Shown here piece after piece: positions 1 to 7,183 of a DNA stretch of 34,087 nucleotides. The DNA is from Chitinophagales bacterium (GTDB lineage Bacteria > Bacteroidota > Bacteroidia > Chitinophagales > BACL12), in the NCBI GenBank assembly GCA_019694895.1, contig JAIBBA010000019.1, positions 1 through 34,087 on the forward strand, read 5' to 3'. The position numbers and the translations under genes are program-made. Below the pieces are notes generated by a model. It was not told where the DNA came from and searched no databases. It saw nothing but the letters and a program-made list of their open reading frames with translations. How positions within the stretch are numbered: position 1 is the stretch's first letter; each line of letters starts with the position of its first letter.

Positions 1-620
1 GAAACATCATCACCTGTAAAACGGATATAAAACATTGCAGCAGGGTCTACGGTAATACCTGTCAGCAAAAAGCTAAAATCTGATTGATGTAAAACCAGGT
101 CAGACACCTCAGGAGAAATAAAATCCAATTCAGGGATAGGCGTGAAAGTAACACCATCATACGAATATGAACAGAGTAAACTATTTGCTCTTTCCTGATC
201 ATTTGATGCCCAGGCGCTGTATGCAATATTAAGTCCACCCAAGGTAATGCCGGTATTATTCTGCAAACGCAAGGTCATAGAACCAGGGGTAAAGTCGTCG
301 TTAGTAGGCTGAATCCAAATTCTGTTGCCATCGGGCATTGGCAGCCCATAGATACCTCCTGTTGTAATTCCGGCCCCACCGATGCCACGGGCAAAGTCGC
401 CTGTGAGGTTGGTTTCGCCAAAATCTACTGCACCGTCGGTAAAGCCTTCCGCACTCCAGATATCAGAATTGAGGGTTCCGGCACCTCCACCGGGCTGGAA
501 TCCGGCTCCGGCGTAGTCAGACAGGTCAACAGGCACATCTGTTCCAAGCGCATCGATGCTCAGCTGAGCAAAAATTGAAAGTGGAGACAAGAGTGCAAAT
601 GAGAGTAGCAATTTTTTCAT
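1..620 (-). CDS. Secreted protein of unknown function, 3' end outside window (partial)
   Basis: The reading frame runs leftward from an ATG at 618-620 and is open to the window edge, giving 206 codons without a stop. The N-terminus (MKKLLLSFALLSPLSIFAQ) is a clear Sec signal peptide with a lysine n-region, hydrophobic core and AQ cleavage region. The mature part is rich in G, T, D, N and S. It includes a beta-sandwich-like stretch around residues 115-206 (TLRLQNNTGITLGG, then AWASNDQERANSLLCSYSYDG). From memory this resembles segments of Bacteroidota extracellular proteins that often carry lamin-tail or T9SS sorting domains further downstream, but those would lie outside the window. The product is therefore probably exported to the periplasm or cell surface. 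Function is not recognised. Confidence 0.75.
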   Translation of the reverse strand, partial: MKKLLLSFALLSPLSIFAQLSIDALGTDVPVDLSDYAGAGFQPGGGAGTLNSDIWSAEGFTDGAVDFGETNLTGDFARGIGGAGITTGGIYGLPMPDGNRIWIQPTNDDFTPGSMTLRLQNNTGITLGGLNIAYSAWASNDQERANSLLCSYSYDGVTFTPIPELDFISPEVSDLVLHQSDFSFLLTGITVDPAAMFYIRFTGDDV

Positions 621-715
621 CAGAAGGGTATTTTTTAATGGTATAGGTGTAAAAATAAGCACTATTTGCGGGATCCTTGGGTCTGAACAGGCATGAAATA
701 TGTATATATGCAGCA

Positions 716-723
716 TAAATTTG
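716..723 (+). promoter_or_regulatory. Candidate -7 promoter box upstream of yqgE
   Basis: TAAATTTG is a perfect match to the Bacteroidota sigma-A -7 consensus TAnnTTTG and lies 68 nt before the yqgE start codon. No TTG -33 element is visible at the usual distance. Transcription from here would give a leader of roughly 60 nt. The box directly abuts an ATG at 724 that opens a short upstream ORF; a start site set by this box would fall after that ATG. Confidence 0.4.
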
Positions 724-791
724 ATGTTAAGCGGTTGGCATATTGCCGATCACTTTGCATATTTGGGGCTTAAACCGACAGTGCAGCAAGC

Positions 792-1358
792 ATGATCAAC
801 TATCCACATATACCTTCGGCAGGACATTTGCTTATCAGTGAACCATTTATGGCAGATCCGAATTTCAAGCGAACTGTTGTTTTGTTATGTGAACATATGC
901 AGGATACCGGAACGGTAGGCTTTATTCTGAATAAGTCGCTGAATGTTAAAGTTTGCGATGCCCTGATGGATTTTGATATTGTGCAGAGCGAATTATTTTA
1001 TGGTGGACCTGTAGCTCAGGATACGTTGCACTATTTACATCGATTTGGCGATAAAATTGAAGAAAGCTTTCATGTTATTGATGACATTTATTGGGGAGGA
1101 AATTTTGAACAGATAGGTGATATGCTGCGCGAAGGCACTTTAAACCCTGACCATATCAAATTCTTTTTGGGATATAGCGGATGGAGTCCCGGACAATTGG
1201 AGGAAGAAATGGATGAAAAATCATGGCTCTTATCAAAAGCAAAAGGGCATTATGTTTTCGATATCGGGCGCAGTGAATTATGGAAAACAGTATTAAATGA
1301 TCTTGGCGGCGATTATAAAATGATCACCAACTACCCTGAAGATCCGAGGCTGAATTAA
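792..1358 (+). CDS. yqgE: YqgE/AlgH family protein (UPF0301/DUF179)
   Basis: The 188-residue product matches the whole YqgE/AlgH family in length. It shows the family hallmarks: a GHLLISEPF..DPNFKRTVVLL block at residues 11-32, GFILNKS at 43-49, GGPV at 71-74 and FLGYSGWSPGQLE at 125-137. The protein is expected to be cytoplasmic. AlgH was named from alginate regulation in Pseudomonas, but the biochemical role of the family is unresolved, so no reaction is assigned. The ATG fits the usual short N-terminus. It overlaps by 4 nt (ATGA) the stop of a 23-codon upstream ORF (724-795). The gene converges on pdeM with only 4 nt between stop codons. Confidence 0.93.
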   Translation: MINYPHIPSAGHLLISEPFMADPNFKRTVVLLCEHMQDTGTVGFILNKSLNVKVCDALMDFDIVQSELFYGGPVAQDTLHYLHRFGDKIEESFHVIDDIYWGGNFEQIGDMLREGTLNPDHIKFFLGYSGWSPGQLEEEMDEKSWLLSKAKGHYVFDIGRSELWKTVLNDLGGDYKMITNYPEDPRLN

Positions 1359-1362
1359 GATT

Positions 1363-2007
1363 TTAGTTTATTCTGACGATTTGCGCATCGGCAATTGCGA
1401 ATACCTGATCAGTTTTGTTTGGAGTGATGGCATGCCCACCTGTAAATGTGCCGAAAGATGGCAACACACCTTTTTCTTTGCCAAACCAAAAGCATGGCAA
1501 TCGCATGGATTGTTTAGCCTTTCCTGCGAGGCGAATACAGGGATGTATGTGTCCATGCAGCAAATAATGACCTTCAGGTATATCAGATAAATCGTCGTGT
1601 GCAAGTACAATATTATTGGCGATTATTTTATCTTCATGAATATCAATATTAAGATCAGCATAGCGTGAGCGGTCTAAAATGTCGTGATTGCCAATTACGA
1701 GATCGATAGGCATATTATTTCCGTTTCGCCACTTCGCGAAAGCATCTATTCCGGGATTATTTTCACTGTGAAACATATCACCAAGGAATACTACTCGTTG
1801 AGGGGAATAAGTTCTAATGAGCACATCTACTCGCCTGAGATCCTCCTGCAAAATTGCAGCCGGAATGGCGATGCCATGTTTCCTGAAATGTGTTTCTTTA
1901 GAAAAATGTGCATCGGCAATGATAAGCCATTGCAGGTCCTGCCAATAGAGGGCAAAATCCGGCGACAATCGAAAAGAATTGCCCTTTATGGAAACAGCAA
2001 TCGGCAT
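1363..2007 (-). CDS. pdeM: Ligase-associated DNA damage response endonuclease PdeM (metallophosphoesterase)
   Basis: The 214-residue calcineurin-like phosphoesterase has its metal-binding motifs in order: D32-x-H34, GD at 76-77, GNHD at 106-109 and HGHIH at 151-155. The overall length and the N-terminal LxIADAHFSKETHFRKHGIAIP stretch are typical of PdeM, the nuclease found beside an ATP-dependent DNA ligase, an Lhr-like helicase and an exonuclease in a bacterial DNA-damage-response cluster. It lies 58 nt downstream of the DEXH helicase on the same strand, which supports the call. A TAnnTTTG box sits exactly 4 nt before the ATG, so the gene may also have its own promoter. The ligase and exonuclease partners are not in this window. 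Assignment rests on motif and synteny reading. Confidence 0.9.
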   Translation of the reverse strand: MPIAVSIKGNSFRLSPDFALYWQDLQWLIIADAHFSKETHFRKHGIAIPAAILQEDLRRVDVLIRTYSPQRVVFLGDMFHSENNPGIDAFAKWRNGNNMPIDLVIGNHDILDRSRYADLNIDIHEDKIIANNIVLAHDDLSDIPEGHYLLHGHIHPCIRLAGKAKQSMRLPCFWFGKEKGVLPSFGTFTGGHAITPNKTDQVFAIADAQIVRIN

Positions 2008-2011
2008 GAGA

Positions 2012-2019
2012 CAAAGGTA
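2012..2019 (-). promoter_or_regulatory. Candidate -7 box 4 nt before pdeM start
   Basis: On the minus strand the sequence reads TACCTTTG, then TCTC, then the pdeM ATG. This is a perfect TAnnTTTG match whose 4-nt spacing would put the transcription start at or next to the start codon. No convincing -33 TTG is seen. It lies within the 58-nt helicase-pdeM gap. Confidence 0.45.
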
Positions 2020-2065
2020 ATACTTACTATAAATTTAGTTTACAGGAGAAATGCAACGCCAACAC

Positions 2066-4531
2066 TTATTTATTCTCTCTCAACATTTGTTGAATCCGCG
2101 ATGCCAGGCTTTCTGATGTGAGTTTATTGCGCGACAAATCATCAACAACAATAGGGAATGCAAAAGGTGAAAAGCGGTCGGTATGTTTAATCAGAATTTT
2201 CGATTTCGAAATGCGCAATAAGGCGGTACGAAGTCGCGCATTTTCCATCTGATCATTTAATATTTCATCATAGGCTTGTTTAATGAGTAGGTTTGAAGGT
2301 TCATATTTCCGCAGCACATCAAAAATCAATTGTGCACTTGATTGCAGATCCCTGGCTCTTTTCTGTTCACCGGGATAACCTTGAAAAACCATTCCGGAAA
2401 TGACAGAAATATCACGAAATTTTCTTCGTGCCATTTCAGTTGCATTTACAGATTGAAATACATCATCGTCGAGGCCTTTAATTTCAAATAATTCCCGAAT
2501 CACAGATTCATTGATTTCAACCGGGTGATTGCACAATAATTCAAAACCATAATCATTCATGGCCACTGAAATACTGAGTTCCTGTTTTTTACTTATCCTG
2601 AATGCTATTAAACCCGCAAGCACTTCATGCACAACACGCCCTTCAAAGGGATAAATAAATATGTGAAGTCCTTCTTTGCTTTCGGCAGTTTCTACAAGAA
2701 TAGTATCGTAAGCCGGGATGGCCGACCTGTCGCGTTGCAAATCCAATAAAGGCTGAAGATGCGTATATTCAAAATTATGCAAGTTTGATTCGGCTGCCTG
2801 TCCAAGTTGTTTGCGCATCATATCTGCCATATAACTCGACAAGGGCATTCTTCCACCCATGTATGATGCCGTAATGGCTTTTTGTTCCTTGGTAATTTTC
2901 ACAAATGCCGTCATCTCCCTGAGCATCAGAAACTCAAGACAATGTCCGGCAAACCAAAATACATCGCCGGGTTTCAGGGATGCAATAAAATATTCTTCAA
3001 TACTACCCAACTTGCCACCATTCATCAGTTTAATTGCAACTACCGTATCGCTCACAATAGTTCCGATTGAAAGCCGATGCCGCGTAGCAGCTTTTTTGTG
3101 CATAATGCGATATACATCTCCTACCCTGCCGACTTTATTAAATTCATCATATGCTTGTAATGTTTGTCCGCCCTGGGTTATATGTTGCAGCAACCATTGC
3201 CATTCTTCAGGCGACATTAAATGATAAGCATAAGTGCTTTTTACTTCGCGATATAATTCGTTGGATTTAAATCCGCCGCTGATACTGAGCGTGACCATAT
3301 ATTGAATCAATACATCAAAACTCATCACCATAGGATCACGTTTCTCAATTACATTTTCCTCCATAGCAGCTCGAATTGCAGAAATTTCTACCAATTCAAG
3401 TGCATGTGTCGGAATAAAATAAATGGTTGAAACAGCTCCCGGTTGATGTCCGCTTCTTCCGGCGCGTTGTGTAAATCGTGCAACACCTTTTGGTGAACCA
3501 ATTTGAATTACGGTATCAACAGGTCGGAAGTCAACACCAAGATCTAAACTGGAAGTGCATATCACTGCCTTTAATGCGCCATTGTGCAAATTTTCTTCAA
3601 CCCAATCCCGCACTTCACCTGATAAACTGCCGTGATGCATGGCCATAACGCCAGCCAATCGCTCATCATTCTCTAATAATGCATGATACCATATTTCAGC
3701 CATGGCACGGGTATTGGTGAATACCAACGTAGTAGTTGAACGATGAATAATATCTATGATATTAGGTAATAATTTCAATCCGATATGTCCCGCCCAGGGT
3801 AAAACATCTATATGCTCGGGTAATACCGTATGAATATCGATTTGTTTTTTTTGCTCACTGCGGATGATGATACTTGTATGCTCAGGAGCATCCACACCTA
3901 ACAGCACTTCCATAGCTTCAACCAGATTACCAATGGTTGCAGAAATCCCCCAGATGCGCAATTGTTTTTTTTGATCTTCACGAATTCCGCGAAGCCTGCT
4001 GATAGCTAATTCAACCTGTACTCCACGTTTGCTTCCCAATAATTCATGCCATTCATCCACCACGACACAAGAAAGATTTTCAAAAATTGTTTCGTAACCG
4101 ATCTGGCATAACAAAACATGCAAACTTTCGGGAGTGATGATGAGCACATCAGGCATTTGTTTTTTTTGCGCCTGTTTGTCTTTTGCAGAGATGTCACCGG
4201 TTCTGATTTCCACACGCCAACCCATGTCAAAAAGATCGCAGGCCTCCTGAAGTGCATTGCGAATATCTTTTGCCAATGCACGTAAGGGAGTTATCCAAAT
4301 TACTTTTAATCCACTTGTGGCTTGGTGATTTCCTTTTGCCATATGATCGGCAATAATCGGCAGCCACATGGCAAAAGTTTTACCGCTACCGGTAGGCGCA
4401 TTTAGAATTCCGTTATATCCCTGCTGATAGGCTGCGGCGAGTTCCTGCTGAAAATCGTATTGTTTCCAGTTTCTGGTGGCATACCAGCTTGCTATAATCT
4501 GATCGTAATCGTACACGATATAGGCACACAA
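2066..4531 (-). CDS. Ligase-associated DNA damage response DEXH-box helicase (Lhr-like)
   Basis: The 821-residue superfamily 2 helicase carries Walker A APTGSGKT (45-52), DEWH Walker B (159-162), SAT motif III (197-199) and QRAGRSGH motif VI (355-362), followed by the long winged-helix/C-terminal region typical of Lhr-type helicases. It belongs to the subgroup encoded with PdeM and an ATP-dependent ligase in DNA repair, as shown by pdeM immediately downstream. The start is uncertain: no ATG is available, and TTG at 4529-4531 or GTG at 4514-4516 are the realistic options. An in-frame stop at 4586-4588 excludes a much longer form. It follows the GH57 gene with a 20-nt gap, suggesting co-transcription. 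Helicase identity is firm; the precise DNA substrate is not visible from sequence. Confidence 0.93.
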   Translation of the reverse strand: MCAYIVYDYDQIIASWYATRNWKQYDFQQELAAAYQQGYNGILNAPTGSGKTFAMWLPIIADHMAKGNHQATSGLKVIWITPLRALAKDIRNALQEACDLFDMGWRVEIRTGDISAKDKQAQKKQMPDVLIITPESLHVLLCQIGYETIFENLSCVVVDEWHELLGSKRGVQVELAISRLRGIREDQKKQLRIWGISATIGNLVEAMEVLLGVDAPEHTSIIIRSEQKKQIDIHTVLPEHIDVLPWAGHIGLKLLPNIIDIIHRSTTTLVFTNTRAMAEIWYHALLENDERLAGVMAMHHGSLSGEVRDWVEENLHNGALKAVICTSSLDLGVDFRPVDTVIQIGSPKGVARFTQRAGRSGHQPGAVSTIYFIPTHALELVEISAIRAAMEENVIEKRDPMVMSFDVLIQYMVTLSISGGFKSNELYREVKSTYAYHLMSPEEWQWLLQHITQGGQTLQAYDEFNKVGRVGDVYRIMHKKAATRHRLSIGTIVSDTVVAIKLMNGGKLGSIEEYFIASLKPGDVFWFAGHCLEFLMLREMTAFVKITKEQKAITASYMGGRMPLSSYMADMMRKQLGQAAESNLHNFEYTHLQPLLDLQRDRSAIPAYDTILVETAESKEGLHIFIYPFEGRVVHEVLAGLIAFRISKKQELSISVAMNDYGFELLCNHPVEINESVIRELFEIKGLDDDVFQSVNATEMARRKFRDISVISGMVFQGYPGEQKRARDLQSSAQLIFDVLRKYEPSNLLIKQAYDEILNDQMENARLRTALLRISKSKILIKHTDRFSPFAFPIVVDDLSRNKLTSESLASRIQQMLRENK

Positions 4532-4551
4532 AAATGCAGTCCAAAATACAA

Positions 4552-6969
4552 TTAAAACCTGATCTTCAATTGTTCGCCCACTGCTTTAAATTTCAGCAAC
4601 CAGCGCTTATACTCCTCATCTCCCATACTGCGCATGAAGGCTTTATTATTGATGAAATCGCGTCCAATGCGGAAATATTTATTCTGAATTTTCCAAAGGC
4701 GATATTTCACTTTTAATTCGTGCAGTCGGATGATGATTTTACTCATATTTTCGAGCAGTGACATATCATGTGGTGCATGAGCAAGATGCAATACCATGTC
4801 ATATAATCTTCGTGCAGCCACATGTCCGATATGTTCAACATCCAGTGTCACCTCCCATTTGATAGCCGCTTCTGTCAATTGGTCCAGTTTGTGCAGATCT
4901 CCTGAAGGATGTGTAAACCAATTTTTGAGATCGGCGTTTATCACGGCGATTAAATTGGCGTGCAACAATGGCGGAATAGATTTTTTTTGTTGACGAAGCA
5001 TATCCATCAAAGTATATGTTCGTTCATAAACTGCGCGATAGCTATCTTCTGCGGCATGCACATCAGCACTTAAAATTCGTGCGATCAAAAATTCGCGCTC
5101 ATCGTGAAATACATCGTTGATAGAAAATGTGCCCGGAAAAACGCGATGTATGGTGGTAGTAATTGTGCTGATATCACTATTTCTGAAGGCATCGCGCAGG
5201 TTGAGGAAAATTTCTTCAAAATGATCCTCATCCATTTTATCAGCATATCCACCAATAACATGATGTTGCCCCAGATATAATGCTGAAAAAAACAATTGTT
5301 CGCTGGCATAAGTGAATGTGGACGCCAGCTGCAAGTGGCCGCTTACCAATACGAGATCACCGGACAATAATTTTTCAAAAAATACAGGTTTTACATGATA
5401 ATTCAATCGAAATCCCTGCTGCATAGTATTATCGAAAATACTCATCACGGCGTGATGAATACCAACACGTGTAAGCGTCAAACGTTGTTTGTGGATTTCA
5501 TTGACATATACACCAGCTGCCGTTTTATATTTCTCGATATTTGAGGGTGCCTTATCTAATAAGAGAATAAATTGATCTTTGAGGGTTGATGAAGTTTCAT
5601 GCTCTGCAATTTGTATTACCCTGTCGGCATACTGCATGATTTGCTTTGTTTCAATTCTGCTTACTTCATCAAAAAACCATCCACAACTGGTAAACATCAA
5701 CATCGCATGACGTTGCATTTCGAGCAGTCGAATTACTCTTATTTTTTCTTCATACTGCAATTTTCTTCCGCAGCCCTTCAATAAAAATGCATCAATTTCT
5801 TCTTCGTTGCGATTTAATACTACGGTAATATAACCATTTCGTAAATGCCATGGATCGTCCGTATATGTTTTCAATTCCTGTTCAAAAATGACATCTGCCT
5901 GATCTTTCAACCAGTTCAACGCATTGCGCAAAGGTTCGCGCCAAAGTTGATGGAATCCGGGATTTCCGCCATCGGTACATCCGCAATTACTCCTCCATCG
6001 TTCAACACCATGCACACAACTCCAGGAGCTGTTTTCATGAATTTTTGTTTCATAAACCGGAGGGAATTTCGCGAGAAACTGACCATAATTTGTAATGACA
6101 ACGTCCTCATCCTTTTTCAGATAATCGAGACATGAAGCGAGGGCCATATCTCCGCGATAATGATGATGACCATATGATTCACCATCTGTGGCAATATTGA
6201 TCAATGAAGGATGATCAAGGGCAATTTCATTACTACTCAGTGCTTCAGCAAATTTCTTTCCGGAATTCAACAATCCGGCAAAGGCGACGTCGCGGGATAT
6301 TCTGCCATTGTAATAGAAAACGGTAATTGATTTTCCGCTAGGCAATTTCACTAAATATGGGCGAGTGGTATCAATGGTATTTTCATCAACCGGCATCCAG
6401 CTATCATCCTGCATATTGCGAATGGCTTTTGCCTGACGAGGGGCAAGTATGGTGTATGCGATATTGTGATGTGCCAAGACCTCGAGCGTAGCGGTATCTA
6501 CAGCCGTTTCAGCGAGCCACATACCTTCAGGGTGTCGTCCAAAACGATGCCTGAAATCTGCAATTCCCCACAGCACCTGTGTTTCCTTATCTCGCTCAGA
6601 GGCAAGGGGCATGATGATGTGATTATAGACCTGGGCGATGGCGTTTCCGTGGCCGTCAAAATGCGTGAGGCTTTCCTTATCTGCCTGCAAAATGGCATTG
6701 TAGGTATCACTGTCGTGTTGCGCAATCCACGATATCAGGGTAGGTCCGATATTAAAACTGATACGGCTGTAATTATTGACGATATCGATAATTCGTTGCT
6801 CATCATTTAGAATACGTGACGCCGCATTAGGTCCGTAACACTCCGCATTTATGCGCTCATTCCAATCATGATAAGGGGCTGCCGATTCCTGCTGCTCGAT
6901 AATTTCCAGCCATGCATTCTCACGGGGCGGCTGATAAAAATGCCCGTGAATGCAGATATACTTCTTCAT
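4552..6969 (-). CDS. GH57-type glycoside hydrolase with DUF3536 region (alpha-amylase/alpha-mannosidase-like)
   Basis: The product is 805 residues from the preferred ATG at 6967-6969. It opens with KYICIHGHFYQPPREN; HGHFYQPP at 8-15 corresponds to the GH57 HxHQP motif. Further GH57-like features are GMWLAETAVD around E154 (possible nucleophile) and TDGESYGHHH around D262 (possible acid/base). Residues from about 400 to the end correspond to the DUF3536 C-terminal region. No signal peptide is seen, so it should act in the cytoplasm, probably on an alpha-glucan; the substrate is inferred only. An in-frame ATG at 6999 would add ten residues, but a TATTTTTG promoter box lies inside that extension and homologues begin near MKKYICIHGHF, so the shorter form is chosen. 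It is first in a run with the helicase and pdeM. Confidence 0.88.
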   Translation of the reverse strand: MKKYICIHGHFYQPPRENAWLEIIEQQESAAPYHDWNERINAECYGPNAASRILNDEQRIIDIVNNYSRISFNIGPTLISWIAQHDSDTYNAILQADKESLTHFDGHGNAIAQVYNHIIMPLASERDKETQVLWGIADFRHRFGRHPEGMWLAETAVDTATLEVLAHHNIAYTILAPRQAKAIRNMQDDSWMPVDENTIDTTRPYLVKLPSGKSITVFYYNGRISRDVAFAGLLNSGKKFAEALSSNEIALDHPSLINIATDGESYGHHHYRGDMALASCLDYLKKDEDVVITNYGQFLAKFPPVYETKIHENSSWSCVHGVERWRSNCGCTDGGNPGFHQLWREPLRNALNWLKDQADVIFEQELKTYTDDPWHLRNGYITVVLNRNEEEIDAFLLKGCGRKLQYEEKIRVIRLLEMQRHAMLMFTSCGWFFDEVSRIETKQIMQYADRVIQIAEHETSSTLKDQFILLLDKAPSNIEKYKTAAGVYVNEIHKQRLTLTRVGIHHAVMSIFDNTMQQGFRLNYHVKPVFFEKLLSGDLVLVSGHLQLASTFTYASEQLFFSALYLGQHHVIGGYADKMDEDHFEEIFLNLRDAFRNSDISTITTTIHRVFPGTFSINDVFHDEREFLIARILSADVHAAEDSYRAVYERTYTLMDMLRQQKKSIPPLLHANLIAVINADLKNWFTHPSGDLHKLDQLTEAAIKWEVTLDVEHIGHVAARRLYDMVLHLAHAPHDMSLLENMSKIIIRLHELKVKYRLWKIQNKYFRIGRDFINNKAFMRSMGDEEYKRWLLKFKAVGEQLKIRF

Positions 6970-6974
6970 TACTG

Positions 6975-6982
6975 CAAAAATA
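6975..6982 (-). promoter_or_regulatory. Candidate -7 box 5 nt before GH57 gene start
   Basis: The minus strand reads TATTTTTG, CAGTA, ATG. This perfect TAnnTTTG match supports the start at 6969 over the longer frame from 6999. It also suggests a very short or absent leader. No -33 TTG is evident. Confidence 0.4.
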
Positions 6983-7083
6983 ACCATTCGATTCTGCATT
7001 TGAGCATATATTAATCATCATTCGAATCGGAAACATTTGCGCATGTTTTTCAAAATTTATTGTAATGTTCACGGGAATCCTTA

Positions 7084-7097
7084 CTTCAAAATTGAAG
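7084..7097. repeat. Short inverted repeat in the GH57/7184 divergent spacer
   Basis: CTTCAA-AA-TTGAAG is a perfect 6-bp inverted repeat separated by two bases, inside the 214-bp AT-rich spacer between two divergent genes. It could be an operator for either gene or a chance palindrome. Apart from this and the two promoter boxes at the edges of the spacer, nothing else is recognised there. Confidence 0.2.
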
Positions 7098-7171
7098 CAA
7101 CTTCCATATACAATGCATAGGGAACAGATTTCATCAATTGTTGAGGTGTGAGGCAATTAATTAAGGTTCCG

Positions 7172-7179
7172 TAACTTTG
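7172..7179 (+). promoter_or_regulatory. Candidate -7 box 4 nt before the 7184 gene
   Basis: TAACTTTG is followed by ACCC and then the ATG at 7184. It is a perfect TAnnTTTG match with the same 4-nt spacing as seen before pdeM and the gene at 22571. The nearest upstream TTG (7141-7143) is 28 nt away, longer than usual for a -33 element. Confidence 0.45.
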
Positions 7180-7183
7180 ACCC

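Noticed and set aside
1684-2121. 145-codon plus-strand ORF
   Set aside because: It lies fully antisense to pdeM and the helicase 3' end, both strongly supported, and resembles no protein family.
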